From: Paramecium pentaurelia
Lineage: Eukaryota > Ciliophora > Oligohymenophorea > Peniculida > Parameciidae
NCBI GenBank assembly: GCA_905183005.1
Contig: CAJJDO010000013.1
Coordinates: forward strand, 51,728 to 115,727
Reading direction: 5' to 3'
Length of the DNA: 64,000 nt
A program made the position numbers and the translations under genes. The notes under the pieces are model-generated. The model had not been told where the DNA came from. It saw nothing but the letters and a program-made list of their open reading frames with translations, and did no database searches. Positions 58,906-64,000 of this stretch are shown one piece after another (the first letter of the stretch is position 1; every line of letters begins with the position of its first letter).

Positions 58906-61573
58906 TCAACCAGATCCATAAGTGAATTGTGAAAGATCCAAATTTGGGTTATTTTGTAATTATGTAAATAGATCTTGATTCAAGAATTCTTAGAACTATA
59001 AAAGTAATGAAAATTAATACTTATTTAAATTGATCAGCTGGAATAGCTTATTTTCTAATATTTTCATAGAATTATTCAACTTTAATAGCTAATTTAAGAT
59101 CATTGAATTAAGCAGGATAATCAAAAGGATCGGCAATTTTTTAGGCTAAGATTTATAGTTTACATTTTACATATGATTGGATGTGTTTTAGCTAAAGATT
59201 CTTTCCATAATTTAACAATGGAACTAATTTTGGAAGGACAATATGTTTTAGCAAAGAAAGCAGCTTCAGGAATTCTATTACTTTTAATAAGAACTTCAAG
59301 ACATTTATCTAGATTGGCACATAAGAAATAGGAAGAGAATGCAATATTCATTTTTGTTTGTTGAAAAGCCTTATCTCCTAATTATAATAATTGATTCTTC
59401 AATCCTAAAGAGGAATAAATTAATAAAAGTCCTCCAAAATCATCTGCTTATTCTAATGCTTAAACAGCTATTTTAATTCTTCCTTATTGTAAGGCAAGAT
59501 CACCAACTTATCTTAATTTAAGTGTATCTTATGTTTGTTATGCTATTTGGAAAGCATCATCTACAAAGGCAAGTTATAGAGCAAGATCAAATTTATGATC
59601 TTAATCTTAGACTAATTTATATGCCTATTCTTTTAAATTAAGAGTGTCTAAAAACTTAGATAATTTATCATAGTATTAAAGTGGAATAGTTTATAGTATT
59701 TCTTCTGCCTTTTAATACTATTTTTTAAGTATTTAAGTTTGAAATTCAACAACATTACTATTAACTTCATAACTAATAATAGTATAGTTTTTATCAATAA
59801 GATAGAGTTTATTTTATTGTTGGATATAACCAATAATGAAATATCTTTTATCTTAATCTACAATGAAAATTTTTCCATTAACAGAGTATGCTATTTTACC
59901 ATTCACAGTAGTATAATAAAAAACATCTTATATGAAATAACCAGAATTAATAGATTCAGTAATATCACATAATGGTTAGAATGAATCTTCAAATCCATCA
60001 GGTTCTTCCTCTTATTATATAAATATTGGTAATTATTCTGGATCATATTATAAGAAATACACTTCTTCATTTGTTGCCAAAGCAGCTATAGTATTTGTGT
60101 CATTCCAAATTACTTTTTTAGGAGAGACATCAATTCTTCTTATAACTTTAGCTGTTTCCCAATCATAAAATATTATAAATTCAGAACTTCTAGCTCCCAA
60201 CAAAGGTCCAGCAAATAATTATTCAACCATATAATCTGTTTTCATTTCATAACTCAAAGTATTATTTTTAAATATTTTGATTGAATACATTTCTCTAACA
60301 GCATAATCGCCATTTGATGACCATATTAAATCTGTACCTGATCCGAAACCAGAATTCTTAAAATTCTATGATCTATAAATAGTATATTCAGAATCACTAA
60401 ATATAGCAAATAGATGTCCATTAGGACTATGTCTAACACCACAAGGATATATATCACTAATTCCTAGTTCTTTAGAATTTGTTTATACTATTTATCCATC
60501 ATTTGATGTATTATTAATAGCTTTGAGATTAATAGTAAAGAATTCAAAATTCTTACCATATACTACTTTACCTTATTACATAGATACAATAGGTTCATCT
60601 TAACCAATTTTAACAACAACAGTTCCTTCATCAAAACCAAAGGCTAATGTATTATCTTTTCCTATATCTAAATTCCAAACTCTTTCCATATTATAATTAA
60701 GTGATGTTTCTAATTTATATGTATTTGAATGCCAAAATCTTATAACTCCATCTTCAGCAGCTATAAAATAATATTAAATAATAAATACTTGATATAATGA
60801 GTGGTAAATCTGGATGGAATTTTGCTGATGATATATTTTATTAATGTGCTTCTAATGTATGTATACATTGTTTAGTTTAATAATCCCATATTTTAATAGA
60901 TCTATCATCACCACCTGATATTAGATAAGGTTTATCTCCATGATGAAAATCAACACAATTTACACCACCTTCATGTCCACTTAATGTGAAATTAGGTTTG
61001 TTATTTTGAATTGTCCATACTTTTACTGTATTATCCATACTAGCACTTGCAAATGTATTAGGATCTCTTGGATTGAATGCAACCATCATTACATAATTAA
61101 CATGATCTTCAAATGTTCTTATTAATGTGAAATTATTATCAATATCCCATAATTTTATAGTTGTATCATCTGAACTTGTAATTAAATATGGTTAAGATGG
61201 ATGTACTATTACACATCTAATATAATCAGTATGTGCTTCAAATGCCTATCTATTAACTTCATTTTACTTTAATTTTTTCATTTGTATTATAATTGAATAC
61301 TCTTAATTGAAGATCATCACTAACAGCCACAACCCATTATTTCTTAGTTATAAATTTTGCACATCTAACAGGTTACTATTTTTGATTCACTTCTATTTAT
61401 TTTACAATAGTCTAATTATATATTTAATATACTTATGTAGCATAATCTTGAATTGTTATAACACCACTATATAATCCAGATAATACCCATGAATATTCTG
61501 GATGTAATTCTACACTCTTAACTCTTTCAGAACGAGCAACATGTTTCTTCTTTATCTCAAACTTCAAAGACAT
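58906..61573 (-). CDS. Coatomer beta-prime subunit (COPI)
   Basis: 855 residues. N-terminal WD40 propeller: MSLKFEIKKKHVARSERVKS, DYIRCVIVHPSQPYLITSSD, MMVAFNPRDPNTFASASMDN, GVNCVDFHHGDKPYLISGGD, then EDGVIRFWHSNT. The C-terminal alpha-solenoid includes FSSYFLCANLDKCLEVLIKS and IPEAAFFAKTYCPSKIS, then VKLWKESLAKTHP. These are diagnostic of beta-prime-COP, which binds KKxx cargo and drives Golgi-to-ER vesicle budding. Introns 61246-61267, 60761-60788, 59146-59170 and 58996-59020 (22-28 nt) give an exact multiple of three. The polar C-terminal tail is shorter than in animals, ending LDLSQFTYGSG. Confidence 0.95.
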
Positions 61574-61691
61574 TTTTAATACGTGTAAATTATTTATTTT
61601 AATTTTAATTTTTTGGTTTTTTATCCAAAAAAATAATAATCAAAATTTCTATAATTTTTGTTGTTTTTGATAAGATTATCAATATAAATAT

Positions 61692-62509
61692 TCAATAGAT
61701 ATTGCATTTTAATTACTCTCTAGATTTTCTTTAACTTTCAATAGGTAATGATTATCTAATACTTGATTCATTCTATCTATTTTTTAGAATTCTTCTATCA
61801 GAATCAGCCTTTTGAAGATTAAAAATATTATTATCTATTAATTAAGCATAATATTACTTTGAATTAATTTAATGAGAAAGTTTTTGTAACCCATTTCTAT
61901 ACTTTTTGCACTACCAAAAAACAATTATATATTCAGGCCTAAATCATTAATCATTAATTCTATTTCATGTTTATGATCTATTTAATTCAAATTCTAATTT
62001 ATCATTTGAATTTAAATCTAATCTTCATCTTCAAGAGTTTATCCAATTGATATAGTTTTATTGTAATTTAAAAATTCTATGTCATCCAATAAATCCATTT
62101 TATTTACAAGTATATATTTTGTAAATACATTGTAATCTTCACATTCCTAATCCCAAAATTGAATTGCACTTTTTAATTAATCAGTACATTTTGCATCAAC
62201 TACAAGAAATGCAAACAAAGAACCTCTATAAAATGCCTAATTTAAATCAACCATTACCTTTTTAACATCTTAATAAGATTAATTATGATAGGAACCACAA
62301 TCCCAAAAAGATAAAGTGTATTATTGATCATTAATTATATATTCAGCTTTATCAATTTTATAACAGGTTGTAGATTTAATTTCATGATCAAATTTTCTAT
62401 CACATAATTAATTGATTATGCTTGATTTCCCAACTCCTTCAGCTCCAAGAACCACAATTTTAATATTTGTTGTATCAATAACTTCATCATACATTTGTTA
62501 TTAATCCAT
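61692..62509 (-). CDS. Divergent Rab-like small GTPase
   Basis: 257 residues; introns 62237-62257 (21 nt) and 61835-61857 (23 nt); exact multiple of three. Motifs: G1 VVLGAEGVGKSSIINQL, G3-region LSFWDCGSYHNQS, G4 VNKMD, G5 FGSAKS. The usual WDTAGQE is WDCGSYH, so the catalytic Gln is missing and hydrolysis is expected to be slow or GAP-independent. There is a ~40-residue insertion between G4 and G5 (TISIGQTLEDEDQIQIQMIN). The C-terminus ends KCNIY: one Cys four from the end, with polar residues, is a poor but possible prenylation site. Probably a membrane-traffic or ciliary GTPase with atypical cycling. Confidence 0.8.
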
Positions 62510-62518
62510 AATTTAATT

Positions 62519-62537
62519 ATATATATATATATATATG
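62519..62537. repeat. (AT)n microsatellite between divergent-length spacers
   Basis: About nine AT units in the 37-bp gap between the Rab-like start and the stop of the next upstream minus-strand gene. Confidence 0.9.
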
Positions 62538-62546
62538 ATAAAATTA

Positions 62547-63526
62547 TCATTCAAAAAGAGCACAAACAACATCTTTACTATAGATTTTTCTCTTTTTTAT
62601 TATAGATTAATCTTTTAAATTAGGTGGCAAAGCATACTTAATAAATCTCTTTTAATATTCTTCCTCTATACATTCTTTAAAGATGTGTTAATAGAAGTAT
62701 TCTATTGGTATAAATATTAAATACTTTTGGAAATAGATTCAGTCAATAATAACAATTTCTCATAATATTTGATATCCCATACTTTTTTATGAGATTCACT
62801 AAATTCTTAAGAGACTTATTTCCATTTTTCTGGAATATCAAGTTTCTTTACTAAAGATTTTAGTTATTGATTTTGATTTTTCTCATCTTGTTTTTTTTGT
62901 GATTATTTAAACAATTATTTATTTACATTGTTTTCTTATTTTGTTTTTGAATCTATATTCTCTTAAACCTTAGTCATTTTAATTGAATCGATATCTATTG
63001 TTTATGGTTTTTCAATTTTTATTTTTTTTTTACTTACTTTCTCTTTATCTGTTACTACTTTATAAACAATATTGTCTGATCTTTAAATTAGATCTAAATT
63101 TGAGAAACTAACATCTATCTTTTAATATGTAGAATTTTAAGAAATCAAAGTGTAAATTTAATGAGGTTGAAGTGCTGGTTAAGGTGTTTGTTTTTTTATA
63201 AAGGCTTTTTTAATTAGTAGGCTTGGAATTGGATGTTGGTATTAAAGCAAATTAATTGAAATGTTAGTTTGATCATCATTGACTTAATTAATTAGACAAT
63301 TTAGTTATTCTACTGTGTTGTTCTCAAAGTTGTATTCATATTCAAATTTATACTACTAAATAATTAGAGTAGATTGTGTATGATTTTTAATGTTAAGGAA
63401 ATATTTGAAATCTTTAGTATCCTAATAGATATTATCAGAAACATTGAGCAACTGAAACTCAGTGAGTTGATGCTTTGATCCAACAAGTTCATTTTAAAGA
63501 TGTTATTACAGTAGAGAGTAAATCAT
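62547..63526 (-). CDS. Unknown protein with polar N-terminus and conserved-looking C-terminal domain
   Basis: 318 residues; intron 62702-62724 (23 nt); exact multiple of three. The first ~200 residues are polar (MIYSLLQQHLQNELVGSKHQ ..., KIKIEKPQTIDIDSIK). The last ~100 look folded: LDIPEKWKQVSQEFSESHKK, VWDIKYYEKLLLLTESISKK, then YQKRFIKYALPPNLKDQSII and SKDVVCALFE. The intron falls inside this domain, which argues for a real spliced gene. No family recognised. It ends 38 bp before the Rab-like start on the same strand. Confidence 0.65.
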
Positions 63527-63595
63527 AACTCAAATTTTTTTAAATTTAATTGTTTGGCGCTGGTAATATTAAAATATTTTTAAGTATGGGTTTGA

Positions 63596-64000
63596 TTTGT
63601 TTTAAAGAAGACCTATAAGTTTTATTTGATGATGATCCAATATAACAATATAATCAAAACAAGGATGATCAAAAAGTCATATCTGAGTTTCCATAATAAG
63701 ATGAGAATGATGTAAAGGTTTCATTAAATCACTTCATTACGCTATCAGTATTAACTTTAGTTAATTTAGGAATTTATGAAAGAGTATATATGATAGAGTA
63801 ATGTTAGTTTAACATAAAACTAATATTTAATTATATGCTATGAAAGATGTAATAAACAAAGCTGCTTATACATTAAAATATAAAATAAATATACAAACAG
63901 AACAAAATGTTCTTGAAATAACAAAACACAATTTCATTACTAAATTATACTATGCTAAATACACTTAAACTGAATTATTTTTGATTATTAAATTGTTTCA
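63596..64000 (+). pseudogene. Decayed AGC-type protein kinase (truncated by window end)
   Basis: Starts MGLICFKEDLQVLFDDDPIQ, then KVSLNHFITLSVL, where kinases of this type have the Gly loop. The loop reads NLGIYERVYM and has lost its GxGxxG glycines. Just after it the frame shifts (near 63800) and continues LVQHKTNIQLYAMKDVINKA, TEQNVLEITKHNFITKLYYA, which matches the VAxK Lys and helix C region of AGC kinases. No intron with usual ends explains the shift. Lost ATP loop plus frameshift suggests a pseudogene; the rest lies outside the window. Confidence 0.6.

Noticed and set aside
62519..62537. (AT)n run as a telomere or chromosome end
   Set aside because: Not a ciliate telomere repeat; simple microsatellite between genes.
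1..64000. Bacterial-type systems: CRISPR arrays, operons, ribosome binding sites, rRNA or tRNA genes
   Set aside because: Nuclear ciliate DNA with spliced genes; no regularly spaced palindromic repeats, and no tRNA cloverleaf or rRNA segment was recognised by eye.

Overview
The window is ciliate macronuclear-type DNA, most likely Paramecium or a close relative. Three things show this. (1) TAA and TAG are read as glutamine in essentially every gene, and only TGA ends them. (2) Introns are tiny, about 20-34 nt, mostly GTA...TAG with a minority ending AAG or CAAG. (3) Genes are packed tens of bases apart in very AT-rich DNA. Standard-code translation breaks nearly every gene into pieces, so all genes below were read by hand with the ciliate code and tiny introns. 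For most models, exon length minus intron length is an exact multiple of three, and this supports the joins.

Left part (1-11 kb): gene-poor and rich in decay. A WD40 gene with near-identical 126-bp repeats enters from the left edge. Next to it is an inverted, decayed copy of the same repeat type, followed by a broken WD40 paralogue, a secreted Cys-rich protein gene and further coding relics. Middle-left (11-28.4 kb): two giant minus-strand genes. One encodes a roughly 2,650-residue protein with a VLIG/dynamin-like GTPase motif set, a Cys-rich finger and a C-terminal von Willebrand A domain. The other encodes a secreted/membrane Cys-rich protein of nearly 3,000 residues.

Right part (28.5-64 kb): dense, mainly housekeeping and ciliary-type genes. 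These are an SNF-type sodium symporter, a MORN/IQ protein, a dual-specificity phosphatase with a mutated active site, eIF3i, a SVIP-like VCP-interacting protein, a centrin-like EF-hand protein, a probable mitochondrial ATP synthase delta subunit, RNase T2, an AGTRAP-like membrane protein, a peptidase S49 (SppA) homologue, a GH38 alpha-mannosidase, a long TPR protein, coatomer beta-prime, a divergent Rab-like GTPase and several coiled-coil or basic proteins of unknown role. A decayed AGC-type kinase runs off the right edge. Several neighbours start MG-x-C (SVIP-like, MORN, two small proteins), as expected for lipid-anchored proteins.

Two points need care. A perfect 1,069-bp tandem repeat at 49157-51295 is split by a single N, and is probably an unmerged contig overlap rather than biology. 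The clearest structural novelty is the TPR gene, in which tiny introns recur at the same point of successive 34-codon repeats, so exon and intron appear to have been multiplied together. I saw no rRNA, tRNA, CRISPR or transposase.
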